This document shows positions 1-12,219 of a DNA stretch of 64,000 nt, piece after piece (the stretch's first letter is position 1; each line of letters starts with the position of its first letter). The stretch is from assembly GCA_022478985.1 (NCBI GenBank), contig JAKSZP010017388.1, positions 1-64,000 on the forward strand, read 5' to 3'. Source of the DNA: Massospora cicadina (Eukaryota; Entomophthoromycota; Entomophthoromycetes; Entomophthorales; Entomophthoraceae). The translations under genes were made by a program, and so were the position numbers. The notes beneath the pieces were generated by a model. That model was not told the DNA's origin and did no database searches. It was given only the letters and a program-made list of their open reading frames with translations.

Positions 1-1426
1 AAAGATGGAGGTAAACTGGTGCCCCAACCACTAATTATCTTTTAGGGGACCCTGTTGTCATGGAAACGGCAGAAGAAGTTTAAACTGGCCTGCAAGTCGG
101 GATGTGTGAACACCCAAAAAGCAAGACAGAATGCCAGAGGCATTGCCAACCGTATGACTTGATATGGAGCCAGGAAATGTGATACCACGAAGTGGTGGTG
201 TAACAACAGGGTAAGGAGTGTCCCAACGGCAAACCACACAAACCATTCCCAACTCAGTGGTTCTAACTGCAGGAGGTGGGATTACTGGGACAGTCTGGAC
301 GAGGCTCTTGGCTTGAGAGGCCAACTCATCGGGGGCAATAGGGTGGTGGATTCTCTCTATCCATTGTTGTACATAGGGCCATAAGATCCCCATGTATTGT
401 TGTCAGAAATTCATAAGAGCGGGGTTATAAGACCAAAAGTGTCAGACTTGCTGGGCCCAATCAACGATAGAGGGAGCCATGGTGATCAAAAGAATTGGTA
501 GAGCCCACCTGGAGTGTGGGGCGAAGGGCCACTGGGGAAATGCCATCTGGGATGAGGTCAGAATGGAAAATAAAGAAAATTTGATTTTTTTGGCAAATAC
601 TTATTGGGAAAGGAAAGTAAGAAAATTGACCAACAATTTTCTCAGTGCCATGCAACTGATTAAATAGTGGTCAATTAGGTAGTGACAGGATGGGGTCAGG
701 GCCCACAAATTTGGCCTAACTGGCGAATTGTTTGGGAATGAGGGAGTTTATTCTCTGGAAACTGACATCACAAAATTTGGCGGCAGGCTGAGTCTCTGTT
801 GGTTTGACCTCAAATGTCTGAACCAGGGCTCAACTACGTTTCTGACAATTAGCACGACGGCATTTGGCCTGACGGGCAATGGGAATCCCCCAAGGCCATT
901 CCTTATAGGGTTGGGTCCATTTGGTTGGGAACAGGTTCAAAATGACCAACCCACCCGCGCTCGGTCATTTAACCATTCATTTGGTCAACAGCAGCACATC
1001 AGGCGCAACGCCCAAATTACTATCTGAGGGCTTCAATCCCCCATCAATAGCGCTTGATATCTGTTCAACTGGTTTGGAGATAGAATTGGAACCATTGGGT
1101 GATCCAGCTGATATCTCATTCTTCATGCTTTTACAGCCATTCAAATTTTGGGCATCAGCCAGATTGCTGTCCGAATTAGATCCAGCTGATTTCAGTTTGG
1201 TAATCTCGGCAAGATTTCACTAATTCCTCACAACAGTTCTGCTGAGGTAAGTGTGGGTATTGGGGGTGAGATCCAGAGCGGACGAGCTGTTACCCATCGC
1301 TCATCCACTACATGAGTGAGGTTGCCCTTAGTGATGGGAGGTACTGCCATCATCTTTGGTGTCTTTTTATTCAGGAATGGGAAAATGGCCTGATTGAGAG
1401 CCAAAGGACATTCCTCAAGACTTACA
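1..1426 (-). repeat. Family D LTR (D'), right end at 1426, left end outside the window
   Basis: This stretch aligns over most of its length with the 3' LTR of element D at 53509-55174. Shared blocks include 62-180 with 53631-53750, 860-1000 with 54460-54560, and 1290-1340 with 55050-55100. In minus orientation the LTR begins with TGTAAGTCTTGAGG at 1426. Beyond it, family A integrase sequence resumes with CCTATGAAGC, so D' was inserted into A1. By alignment the left end should lie about 60 bases outside the window. It may be a solo LTR or the end of a full element. The minus strand shows an open Ser/Asn-rich stretch of about 80 codons (roughly 1204-960), of unknown meaning. Confidence 0.7.
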
Positions 1427-3388
1427 CCTATGAAGCACAAAACATGTGACACAAAGAGCCTGGCCATCTCTGCTGCAGTTACTGTGGTTCTATAAGGGAT
1501 AAAGTGGGCGAACTTTGTAAAGTGGTCCACCACACCCATGATGGCATATTAGCCTTCAGAAGCAGGTAGCTTCACAATAAAATCCACTGATAAGGAAGTC
1601 CAAGGCCCTTCAGCCTTTTGAACTGGCACCAATAACCCTGCGAGGGGCTGGCGATTTGGATTCACTTGGTTGCAGACCAGGAACTCTTTACAATACCTGG
1701 CAACCTGCGCAGCTAATCCCTTACAATTATAAATGCAGCATATAGCTCAAGAGTCTTTGCTATTTAAGGGTGGCCAACGGTGATCTCATCATGATGATCC
1801 CAGATGAATTTCAGGTGAAGGGGTCCTGCGGGAACCCAGAGGCGTCCCTGAAACCACACCATCTCGTCCTTAACGTGGTATCTCCTGTTAATTTTTTCTT
1901 AAATCACCTTGCTCTTGGCGAGGACCATAGTATACTCAGCCAACAATGGCTGTGAGAGGACTACATTTAAGAACATACCACCCCCCCAATTTATAGAGGA
2001 GCAGCGTTGGCCTGTGGGCAGAGGGAGAAGAAAGTTGAGGCACAATCTTACCTGGTGTACTTATCAAGTGGGTATTGTCCTCTACCTCCTTCAGATTGGG
2101 AGCTAGTGCAGGGTTGTGGCTCAAAGCGTCCACCAAACCATTATCCCTGCACTTAGTAAACTCATGAGAAAACACAAATTGGTCTAATCTCTCATCCCAG
2201 CGGGTTTATCATGGGGTCAAGATTCGAGGTTCAAGGTAGTAAACAAGGTACGGTGATCTTTACATACGTGGAAGGATTGGGATGAGCCATGCAAATGATG
2301 ACGCCAATAAGTCAGCGCCTCAACCACTGCTAAAAACATTCTGTCTTATAATGCATAGTTTAGCTCAGGCAGAGACATCTTTCTGAAAAAATATCCCACT
2401 GGATGCTCTATACTATTTTCGCCTACTTTATTGGGCCACCACTATGGCGAAGTTTTAGGAATCAGAAGCCACAATAAACTCCTTTTTGGGGTCTACATGG
2501 CAAAGTACAGATGTGGACAACAGGGTGCACTTTAACGCTTGGAAGGCATCTTGCAAAGTTGGGGACCACTAGAGCACCTTTTCCCCACCCACCTTATACA
2601 AGGGCGTCGCCACTTAAGAAAGATTTGATATGAATTTCTTAAAGTAGTTAAACGTCCCCAAAAGCTCCACAATTAATTAACTGAAGTTAAGGTGGGCCAC
2701 TCACAAAATGATTTCTCCTTGTCCGGTGTTATCATGCAGTCTTTGTCAAACATGAAGTTTCCCGGGAAGGTGACCTGGGGCTTGAAGAATTTACATTTAC
2801 TAATGTTTACCAAAGGTCAGCTTCCCTCAAACGCTCTACCACCTGCCAAAGGTGTACTGAATGAGACTCATTATTAGGGGAAACTCCAGAAAACTATCAA
2901 TGTAAGCTACCACGCATACCCCAGCAGGTCCCCAAAGCCACATCAATATGGCGTTTGGAGGATAGCAGGGGCATCTTTAAGCCTAAAGGGCATAACCTAA
3001 AATCTAAATTTCTTTCTGGTATGGAATGTGGTTAGCCAATCTTGGACCTTATTGATCTGGACCTGATTAAACGCGTTAAAACAATTCAGTTTGGAGAAGA
3101 CTTTCGCCTTCTCCACATAGCATGCAATCTGTGAGTCCAATGGGATGGGATCCAAGTCTGGCGCTGTGATGTTGTTGTATTCCCATAATCTACGCATGGG
3201 CGTAAGGTACCATCAGCTTTCTCAACAAAGAGAAGTGGTGAGCATAATGGGGAGGTATGCTGAAATATTGCGCCTTTACCTAATTGCTACTTAACCCACA
3301 CATCTAAACCGCTTCCTCACATAAAGGCAAAGTGTAAATAGGATAAAATATATGCACCAGACCAACGGAAAGCTTAAACTTTCAATCT
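1427..3388 (-). pseudogene. A1 pol fragment: RT, RNase H and integrase core (decayed)
   Basis: This is the C-terminal two thirds of a gypsy polyprotein, read right to left. RT is visible at about 3197-2880 as PDLDPIPLDSQIA and VEKAKVFSKLNCFNAF, which fits the fingers/palm region. The YxDD box at 2893-2904 reads YIDS, so the second catalytic Asp is lost. RNase H remains only as short matches around 2560-2300. An integrase zinc-binding region is poorly preserved around 2000-1750. The integrase core is clear at 1539-1440 as VVDHFTKFAHFIP followed by TVTAAEMARLF, typical of chromoviruses. The frame is broken many times and ends where D' is inserted. It cannot encode an active polymerase. Confidence 0.8.
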
Positions 3389-4137
3389 GTGGTAATTCAG
3401 CTATTTTTTTGGCTCGCTGGTGCTTTTATCCACTGGATTCCACAGATGGTTTTTTGAAAATAAAGATGAAAACACTAATAAGCAAAAAGCTGGTTTTTAT
3501 ATTTACTTTATTTGTCAGCTCCAGGTGAGAAAAAAGAACCATCTCAGTATCTTACCATTAAGTATTTAAACTGTATTAAGGGTAAAGGGAACTCAATAGT
3601 AAGTTCAGAATAGCTTAGTATGGTTGAAATTAGGAAATATGTAAAGTTGACCTATTGAGCTCAGAAAACTCGCTTCACTTTGGCTGAACAACGGAGGGGA
3701 GTTATTTTTAGGCAAAATGAACCCATGGAGTAACAATTTAATATATTTTAACCAATCCTTGTTAGAGAAATTTATTGCACCTTGGGGGACCACCACCAAG
3801 CCTATAAAAAGGGGTGGTCTCCACTTAGGTGTTGGCTTTAAATTGATGTGGCCTGGAGAGAAACATCCAATGGACACCCTGGGTTCACCCGAGTGGTCAG
3901 GGTAATTTAACTGTCCAATTTAGTGTTAATTGCCCATATAGTATTCATAGAAGTGTTACCCCAATTCGTAGGTTTCCACCAAGAGTCAACCAGGGTCTTT
4001 TGGCTGATAATATCGTTATTATTGCTTAAACTGCTTTTTTTACAATTACGAACTTGAAAATATCTTACATTTCCCACTTTTGACCTATTTTGACTAAAAC
4101 ATTCTTTTCTTGAAGCTGGGAGGACAAATGTCTGACA
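3389..4137 (-). repeat. 3' LTR of element B
   Basis: On the plus strand it begins TGTGGTAATTCAG and ends AAATGTCTGACA, giving TG...CA ends. It aligns along its length with 8973-9043 plus 10158-10838. Shared landmarks are GCTCGCTGGTGC with TCCACTGGATTCCACA, then AAGCTGG with a following T-rich run, and ACATTCTTTTCTTGAAGC near the end. Confidence 0.88.
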
Positions 4138-4150
4138 TCACCCTCCTTAA
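4138..4150 (-). other. Polypurine tract of element B
   Basis: On the minus strand TTAAGGAGGGTGA lies directly before the TGTCAGAC start of the 3' LTR. Such a tract primes plus-strand DNA synthesis in LTR elements. Confidence 0.55.
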
Positions 4151-4249
4151 GAATTTTGGTGGAGAATAGGGCCGTAGAAAGTGGCCACGTACCCAGTTAA
4201 TGATAATCCTTGTAGCCAAGGATTTAATAGAGTCCTCTGCACCTCTCTT

Positions 4250-7200
4250 GTAGGTGATGGCGAAAGGGCTTTACCAGATTGTCCCAAGCTTGCCACTTCT
4301 AAGAGTGATGCAGTTATGATGGTACAGAACCAGGTCAGACACTTGGAATGTAGGTAGGGGGTTCAGAGTACATTGGAAACCTGCCCTTATTTAGTCGCCA
4401 TTTTAGAAAAATTGGTATAGCCTCAGATTGAAGCTGAATAATGCGCTGAGCCAATCTTATAATGGCTTTCTCATGTTCCTCGAAGCAGTGGAGAATAAAT
4501 CTTTAGCTAAGAGGGCAGGTACTCCTGGTTCCCACCCATACAAGATGTGGAATGGGGACATATTCAAGATCCAGTGATAACTAATCTTGCAGGCCATAAG
4601 AGCACTGGGTAAGAATTGATCACAGTGAAGTGGATCAGAAAAGGCCATTTTTCGTAGAATGGAGACCAAGGTTCCATTTGCTCTCTCCACAGACCCCAGA
4701 TAGTTGGATTATATTATGCTGAGGAAAGTTGTTGGCTCTCATGGAAGTGTCCAGGATTTTGACTACTCTGGAGGTAAAGTTATCCATTGTTGCAGAGTAG
4801 TACTTGAGGACAGCCGTGACGAGTGAAAATGTTTTTATGTAAAAACGTGGCTGTGGCATTGGACGTTTAATCATGGAGAGACACGGCTTCACCCACTTAG
4901 TAAAGTGTTAATGGTTACTAGGATATATTTCCACCAGTAGTCTGTGGGAGGGGACCTACTACCTCTAAGTTGATGGTGTGGAACGGTTGTTGAGGGGTAG
5001 TTGGCTAATATTGATATCTAGTATTGAAATTGGATTGCTTATTACACGTATAGCAGGCATCCAAGACTTTGACAATGGTTTCCATAATTCATTCCCAATT
5101 TTACCAATCTTTAATCCACTCATAGGTTTTCTTTGATCCTCCATGACCTAAGGTAAAATGAGCTTCCAGGATAGCAGGTACACGTTCTGAGGGCCGAAGG
5201 TAAGGTAGCCACTTTACTCCAACCTGCTTATACAACTTCCCATTCTCCACATTGGTGTTGAAGGAGTGCCGGGATAACATTTTCTTTATGAGCACATCCT
5301 CATCCTCCCATTCATTGAGGGTCATTAAGAGGTCATATAACCTCTCCGCCTCACTCTTATCCAAGTGATGGACTGGTAGCCAAGTTAACCATAAACATTC
5401 ATGTGATGTTTCCAGCACTGTGTTTGATCTTCATGTCATAATGCTGGAGCTTTGGAGCCCAGAAAGTTAACCATCCAGTAGGATCCTTCATGTTCTGTAA
5501 CCATTTTAATGATTTTTGGTCCATTACCGTAGTGAAGGTGGTCCCATACAGGAAAGGGCGATAGTGCTTCAAAGATAACAGAACGGCAAAGCAAACCTTC
5601 TCTGTGATGCTGTAGTTGCATTCTTCCTTTGACAGAAGCTTACTGAATTAGGATACAGGATGATCTACACCGTTTTTATCAAATTAGGCTAAGATGGCCT
5701 CAACGGTGTAGTCAGAGGTGTCAGTTAACAAGATAAAGGGCTTTAAATAATCATGATGACTCAGGATATGACGTTGTTGTAGAAGTTGCTTCAGCGTATC
5801 AAAAGTGGCTTTTGTTCCAGCACCTCAATGAAAAGGGGTATTTTTGGTCAATTAGCGGACAAGGGGCTCGCTGAGCTGGGCGAACTTAGGGATAAACTGA
5901 TGGTAATACCCCATATTCCCTAGAAATACCTAATTATCCCATAAACTTTTAGGGGGAGGCAATTTTGAGATTGCTTTGACCTTATCTTGGATGGGTTGGA
6001 TTCCCTCTTGAGAAATGGAGTGGCCAAGGAAATCCAATTTCCTTTGGAAGAAGGTACACTTCAAAGGTTTTAACTTATATTTTACTCATCTAAAGGTTGA
6101 GACACCTCCTTCAGGTGATTAAGATGTTCTTTAAAGGTTTTTGAGCACACTGTGATGGCATCAAGATAGACGATGACACATCTTTACTTTTAAATTCTGC
6201 AAGATGTGAACATAGCACGCTGGAAAGCTGCAGGTGCGTTGCACAACCCTTGAGGTAATCAGGAGGATTGGTAGAGGCCCTCATTGCCAATAAGAGCGCA
6301 TTTCTCCTGGTATAGGGAAAAAAGGTCAATTTGCCAATAGTTGCTATGCAAGTCTATTGTGGAAAAGAAATTAGATCTGGAGAGTTGTTCCAGGGCGTCA
6401 TCAATGTGGGGGATAGGATACTATCGTTTTTTGTGATGTTATTTAATTTGCAGTAGTCCAAGACTACCCAATGTCCTCTATTCTTCTTTTAATTAACAAA
6501 AAGGGGGGAAACAAAGGGCTTTGTGATGGAACTAGTAATTCCGCGTCCGTTAACTGCTGGAGCACGTGCTCATCTGCTGTTCTTCCGCCTTTGACTTGCG
6601 GTAGGTTTATATTAATAGGTTGGGCATCGTCCACATCAATGAAGTGGCTTTAGCCCTTTATGTGGCCATAGTCAGTATCTGACTTCGAGATATGTCGCTA
6701 TATCCTTCTAGTAAAGTATGTAATTTCTCCAGCTCATCTGGATTCAGTTCATCCGAGATATGGACGTTGGGTAAGGTACATACCAGGTTATCCATGAACA
6801 AGCCCAAATCTGTCATAGAGCCAATGTAATGGATACGTTCAATGTCCTCCACCAGGATTGATAAGCCTCTGCAAATCTCCTGGTATTTTCTTATAGCCAT
6901 GTTCTTGCCGGTGAGGTTTCCCAGAAGAATAGTAATAGGCCTCTGGTAGTCTGGGGCTATAATGCCAGGCATAACCTAAGGCTCCAAGGGGCTAATGACC
7001 TCAAGACTTATGAGGTGCAACAAACAGTAATGTGGGATTTAGGGCTAGATTTTTGTGTCAACAACACGTTGTTCATTAGACAAAATTAAGACCTAGTCTG
7101 CAGCATAGAAAGGGATACCGTCCCTAGCATCCACTGAATTAGGCGATTTCTTTTTATTGCGCCCAGAGGTGGAATACTGTAAAGTAATAGTTGAAAGGGG

Positions 7201-7620
7201 TATTCAGACAGGCAGAGTGTTCATTCTTACTGGGATCTTTATTGGATAAGACTAAAGGATCTTAGTAGTTGAGAAATGAAAGAAAACCTTGCTTCGTGGT
7301 AACTGTTCCCTCATGTCCAATAATAAACTGGTTACCTATGGGCATATTGTAGGTGTTGTTGTCCAAGCCACTGCTGAGGCTGATAAGATGAGCTTCCCAA
7401 TTCGAATGGGAAGGGAAGAGTATGCTCCAATGGCATGGGTATTATTTGGGCCTGCAGTTCCAAATTTTTGGTTTTACTCCAAGTGAGGCGTCAGCTTTAT
7501 TTTTTTATGAGCTTTGAGGAGGTTACATTAACCGGGGAGCCAGTATCCATGATGGCATTACCTGGACTTTTTGAATGATTACTTCAACCTTGGTAAGTGT
7601 TCTCCAAAGTTAGGGGAAAG
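4250..7620 (-). pseudogene. Element B pol: protease, RT, RNase H, integrase (decayed)
   Basis: The domains follow the gypsy order from right to left. The protease keeps an intact active-site box MDTGSPVNVTSSKL, with DTGS at 7536-7547. RT spans about 6650-5950. LDYCKLNNITKND is visible, and the YxDD box at 6157-6168 reads YLDA, so the second Asp is lost by a transversion. RNase H (about 5740-5440) shows LLTDTSDYTVEAILA and later SITEKVCFAVLLSLKHYRP. The integrase zinc-binding start is near 5180-5100 with ILEAHFTLGHGGSKKTYEW. Near 4830-4760 the text FTSRVVKILD follows a damaged SDNG-like box, and VERANGTLVSILRKM (4690-4640) carries the final Glu. Stops and frameshifts occur throughout. Confidence 0.85.
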
Positions 7621-8925
7621 GGTCAAGACCTCCTTGAGCTGGAAAGTGGAGGTTAATTTATGAGCAGTCTCAAAGTATTCATCCAGGATGGCTTTCATGG
7701 CATGAACCCGCTGAAGAGGTTGAATCAAACCAGCTAAGTACTTATTGCCATCGCTTGAAGTTTCAATAACTTTGGGACACCCTAGAATTTGGCTGAGATT
7801 TGTTTACTCAAGTATGGTGGTCTCATCTACTCCTTCAGCATTCAATCGATCAGGGACCTCCACTTCTGCAGGGGACCCCAATATGTAGTAACCAACGTCA
7901 TCGTAACCCCCCTCAGATTTATCCCCAGGGGCATTCTCAACAACTGGAAAGGTTGCAATTGAGGTAGGGGAGACATCCACATGAGGTAGGGTAGCTATAT
8001 TCTGACCATATGTCTTTCCCAGAAATCCCTATATTGTCACAGGGGTTATTCTTAGGGCGCGCAACTACCTGCTTGGATGGAGAGGAAGGCACAGCGGCTT
8101 TAGTGAGCTTGTGTGGGAGCATGGTATTAACTATATTACAGGTCTTATACCTACAGGAGGGAGTGATATCTGTTTTAAGTCGCACTGAGGGAGCAGGTTT
8201 CATAGGGAGGATAGGAACAGATGGGCTCACCCCCAACAGTTCTACAGGATAAAGGTCCTCAATGGTTAAAACTGTAGGTTTCACCTCAACTTCATTTGTT
8301 GTTGCACATGCTTGGAAATCAGCAACATCTAAAAGAGCCTCTTTTATATCGCAGATATTTTTGAAGTGGCTTTTCACTGAAATGATATGCCTGACTAGAG
8401 AGGGTTGGGAAGCTAACCCAGTTAACATGGCTGCGATGGCATCATCAAGGGTTAGAATGTTAGACGTTGACAACCTCTGCGCAATGAGGCAAAACCGCTC
8501 AGCAAAGGCAGCGGTCAGTTTGCCTTCATACATTCTAAGGCGCCTAAAGACCTGTTTATCCCTGTTTAGACTTTGCTTTGAACCAAATTCAGCCAAAGAA
8601 GCCTCTTTAACCTCTTCCCAGGTGTGCAGAGTGTCCATATAAGGGATTATCATTTCTTGTGACAAGCGACTTAAGCAAGGAAGGATGCGTGAATTTTTTG
8701 CTTAAAAGTTGCATCTTGCATGGAAGATTCATAAACATTTCAAATTAAGCAATGTTCCTTTCACTGAGGGGTATAATTGTCTTTAAGAGGGGGTTTAATG
8801 GGCGCTACTCAAGCTCTTTAAGACGAGATAAAGCGCTCTCTAGTTGCTTTTCCAGGGCAACTAATCTTGATTTATATGAAAGCGAAGAGTTAGAAGGTTT
8901 CTCGCTTTGAAACCCTCCATTTTTT
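7621..8925 (-). pseudogene. Element B gag (longest open frame in the window, 7937-8665)
   Basis: An N-terminal coiled-coil segment reads SRLVALEKQLESALSRLKELE in pieces at about 8870-8808, then a stop. A 242-codon open frame at 8665-7937 follows. It holds a capsid-like region (TWEEVKEASLAEFG, then a leucine-rich helical stretch ending TGLASQPSLVRHI) and a proline/serine/cysteine-rich tail. No canonical CX2CX4HX4C knuckle is visible. Clusters such as CRYKTC and CGCLPYLNC could be its remains. Gag forms the particle that packages the element RNA. The N-terminal and capsid parts are in different readable segments, so the gene is broken. Confidence 0.75.
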
Positions 8926-8953
8926 AGCTGCTTTTTTGTGGTGTACAGGGCCC

Positions 8954-8970
8954 CCTGTAGTGAGCACCAC
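8954..8970 (-). other. Primer binding site of element B
   Basis: On the minus strand GTGGTGCTCACTACAGG follows the CTCACA end of the 5' LTR after two bases. The core TGGTGCTCACTA is identical to the site in element C at 20288-20299, so both probably use the same tRNA primer. Confidence 0.7.
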
Positions 8971-8972
8971 TT

Positions 8973-10838
8973 TGTGAGAATAAATCTATTTTTAGCTCGC
9001 TAGTGCTGTTCTCCACTGGATTCCACAAATGGGTTTTTGATAATGTTGGGATTTTTGCTCACATTCCCAGCCGTCTAGATTACCATGGTTCATTGGGGGA
9101 TAATTCCCTATAGCGGGTGAATTGGATATCAGTTGCCATGATTTTGGGTTATCAATCTTTGGGGAATTTTAGGTAATTCTCCTGGTTTTGATCCATTGAG
9201 GATTGATCCAGGTGAATGCTTAAGATCTCATTGGACAGAGTTGCCAACTAAATTGGGGCATCTGGTAGTTAATTAATGATTAACTACAGGTGGAATAATT
9301 GGAATCATCAGGTTTCATCACTGACCAATAAGGAATTTAAAAAGCAGTTGTGAGGCAAGTGATGCCACGTGCAAATAGAAAATCAATCAGTTGGTTCACA
9401 ACCTGCCTTAATGGGTTACAAGACCCATTACCTAAGCAGGTTCCTTGCCAAATATTTTTGGTTTGCTGGGATCAAGTAGAAAATGTTATAGACACGTTTT
9501 CTGAATCTTTATGTTTAGGTCTCAAGGATGTCTGATGACGGAATCCTAACCAGGATGGGGAAGACCATTGCTGATTAGGCGAAGAAGGGTAATTCAATGG
9601 CAACAGCTGCCGTTTCATCGCTGAGGTGCCAACAGAGGGTTGGGCGCTAAATTCCCTATATAAATTCCCCTAAGAATTACTTAAAAGCAATAATTAGTAA
9701 AACATTAATCAGCAGAATTCATTATTAGATATGTTCATCTTCAAGAAAATTATTGCTGTGTGTTTTTTTGTTGGAGACTCTCTAATAGAATAAAGAGTAA
9801 GAATCAAGGATTTAGAGAAGAGAAGAGAAGCTGAACAAAGACAGTAAATGCTGTTGACTTTGTGTCACCAGAGGATAGGCCACAAACTAGGATCTGAGCG
9901 TGGATCAAGTTAGGTGAATAAGAGAAAAGATCCCTAATGAGGACATCTAAAGTATTTTGAGGAGGAATACTGGTCAAGCGTTGGACCTAACACTAATGAT
10001 CTATTCAACTATGGATAATAGTAATCATACTATCAACATTCATATATATATCATCAGACAACACAAGAATTGCATAACATCAAACTTGTGCAGGTATTAA
10101 TTTTAGGGGTTAATATTTGTGAATGAGCAGTGAAGCCCCTAGAATTTTAGCAGATAATAAAGATAAAAACATTAATAAACGAAAAGCTGGTTTTTTTAAG
10201 TTTTTTATTAGTGTTGGAACCGTGTAAGAAAAATGAACCCTCAAAATATCTTACCATTCAGTATATAAACTGTATTGAGGGTAAAAGAAAACTCAATGGT
10301 AAGTTCATTATAGCTTAGTATGGTACAAAATAGGAAATATGAAAGCTTGACCTATTGGAACTCATAAAACTATCTTTACTTTGTGTGAACAACGGAGGGG
10401 GAGTTATTGTTGGGCAAAATTAACCCATGGAGTAACAATTTTATAATTCATCTAATCCTCATTAGAGAAATTTATTGCACCTTGGGGGACCACCACAAAT
10501 CCTATAAAAGGGGGTGGCCTACACTTAGGTGTTGGATTTGAACTTGATGTGGCCTGGGGAGAAACCTCCAATGGACACCCTGGGTTCCCCCACGTGATCA
10601 GGTCAATCCAACTGCCCAAATTCGTGTTAATTGCCCATATAGTATTCATAGAAGTGTTACCCTAATTTTTGGGGTTCCACCAAGAATTGACCAGGGACTT
10701 TTGGGTGATAATATTGTTATTATTGCTTAAACCACTCTTATTACAATTGAAACCTTATAAATGTTTGACATTCCCCCTTTTGGAATATTTTGACCTAAAA
10801 CATTCTTTTCTTGAAGCAGTGAGGGAAAATGTGTGACA
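8973..10838 (-). repeat. 5' LTR of element B, split by solo LTR C1
   Basis: The LTR runs from TGTGAGAATAAATC at 8973 to GTGTGACA at 10838. The segment 9044-10152 plus one duplicated GATAA is foreign. Removing it leaves 752 bases that match the left LTR (749 bases). Confidence 0.85.
9044..10152 (+). mobile_element. Solo LTR C1 (family C), exact TSD GATAA
   Basis: This 1109-base LTR starts TGTTGGGATTTTTGCTCAC and ends GAATTTTAGCA. It is flanked by identical GATAA at 9039-9043 and 10153-10157. It matches the 5' LTR of element C (19160-20285) along its length, including CCAGCCGTCTAGATTACCA and GTTGGGCGC-AAATTCCC. No internal region is present, so it is a recombination product of an older full element. 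Confidence 0.92.
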
Positions 10839-10843
10839 CAATT

Positions 10844-12137
10844 AAACTCTGAATGCACTGGTAGTACATTGGCTTAAGCCACATCAAATGAGGATTCCAT
10901 CCCCTCCATACAGGAAGGTAAGGTACCTCCAGTGAGGGTTTCAACAAAAGAGTAAGACTTAGTGCGTAGATATTGGGCCAGTGGGGAAGATCGCCCTAAG
11001 AGTTTGCTTCAGCCAAAGGGACAATTAATTTATGATCATTTTTCAGGTAAAATTTAAGTGTTGTCTTTTAAGTTAGTTCTGACTTCAAACTTTCGACACC
11101 ACTCAACCCCCAAAATAATAGGGTAATAGAGGTTTTTGATAGCTTGGAAGCGATCAGCCAAATGGTATGTGCCAACACTATAATCCACCTACCTCATAAT
11201 TTTCAGCGTGGGATTACCTTGGAAAGCCCCTTTCATAACCATACCACCTGGCAATTAACTCAGATCAAGGTAGTCGAATAGATCCTGGTCAATAAAATTC
11301 TTTGAGGCTCTTGTATCCACCAAAATAGTTGTGTTGATTTTACCTAAAGGAGATGAAAGGGTAGCAGCTAACAAAAATATCTCAAATGATCTTTATTCAT
11401 GGAAGACAACGCTAACACTTCACCACCAAACGCTTCTTCAGGGTCTAACATTCCTGCCTGGGTTCATATTTGCATCAAAGAATGGAGAGGGATAGTTGGT
11501 CACCCTTACTATTGAGGCCACAGATCCCACCATATCTTCAGCAATTGCATAAACATGTTTGTATTGTAAAATTAAAACCTTTTACATCGCCTGTGTTCTG
11601 AGGATCAAGGTAGGGTTCATGCGAGGGCTATCTGGGGTGATTTAGTATACTGAAATAAACCCATATCAGAGCCATAAGAGAAGATATTTGGATCGTTTTA
11701 TATAAGGAAATATCGTTATAAAAGGCGTTTTTGCTATGAACAACCCCATACCCATTTGGCCATGGACTGTGCATCATTCTTTAAGGCCATCACCACCAGA
11801 CCCTTTGTTGATGATCCTGCCTGCACCATCTGGAACGGTGCCAAGGAAAAACCATTTTAATTATATTGATTTTTTTAATTTCAGTGGAAAGTTGTGGAAT
11901 TACGACTCCAGGATTATGAAGCGTTTATATCTACCATGTACGAGAATGAAGAGTAGGTACTTCCCAGTTGGGGGTAGCGAGAATAATGCAGAGACTTCCC
12001 AACCATAAGCCAAATGATAAAACGGTGGCTAGCCCCATTGAGACCCTGACAAATGGCAGGAGCACCCAATTTTCACTCAACAAAAGCCCCACATGGATAA
12101 TTCTAGTACACGTAAATAAATGAGGTTGGTCATCTAA
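10844..12137 (-). pseudogene. A1 leader and protease region (decayed)
   Basis: This is the 5' internal third of A1, contiguous with 3388 before B inserted. The aspartic protease box at 11303-11320 reads VDTRAS followed by NFIDQD, where VDTGAS is expected. The Gly-to-Arg change should abolish the flap-facing active-site turn. Upstream sequence (about 11700-11450) matches the short gag-like region of A2 and A3. Downstream it runs through the linker before RT (about 11050-10844). I see no zinc knuckle. Frame damage is extensive. Confidence 0.75.
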
Positions 12138-12219
12138 TTTCAAAAGAGTGTTTATACCTCTCAAGTTCCCAGCGAGTTGGTGCGCAGTGCACAGACACAA
12201 CGCCCATGAGCTCATTGTC

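Larger units (their letters stand above)
3389..10838 (-). mobile_element. Element B: Ty3/gypsy retrotransposon inserted in A1
   Basis: B is complete in structure. It has LTRs at 3389-4137 and 8973-10838, a PBS at 8954-8970, a purine tract beside the left LTR, and gag, protease, RT, RNase H and integrase in that order on the minus strand. Target duplication is CAATC (3384-3388) against CAATT (10839-10843), 4 of 5 bases. Its 5' LTR contains the solo LTR C1. Without that insert the two LTRs are 749 and 752 bases, which supports the boundaries. I see no chromodomain. The integrase end resembles that of element C more than that of family A. Coding frames are broken, so it is inactive. Confidence 0.88.

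Noticed and set aside
8010..8642. Plus-strand open frames of 80 and 126 codons
   Set aside because: They lie antisense to the clear gag frame of element B and show no domain.
12138..12219. Apparent tandem duplication of the LTR start next to A2
   Set aside because: It is explained by A2 inserting into the A1 LTR. The remainder continues at 18239.
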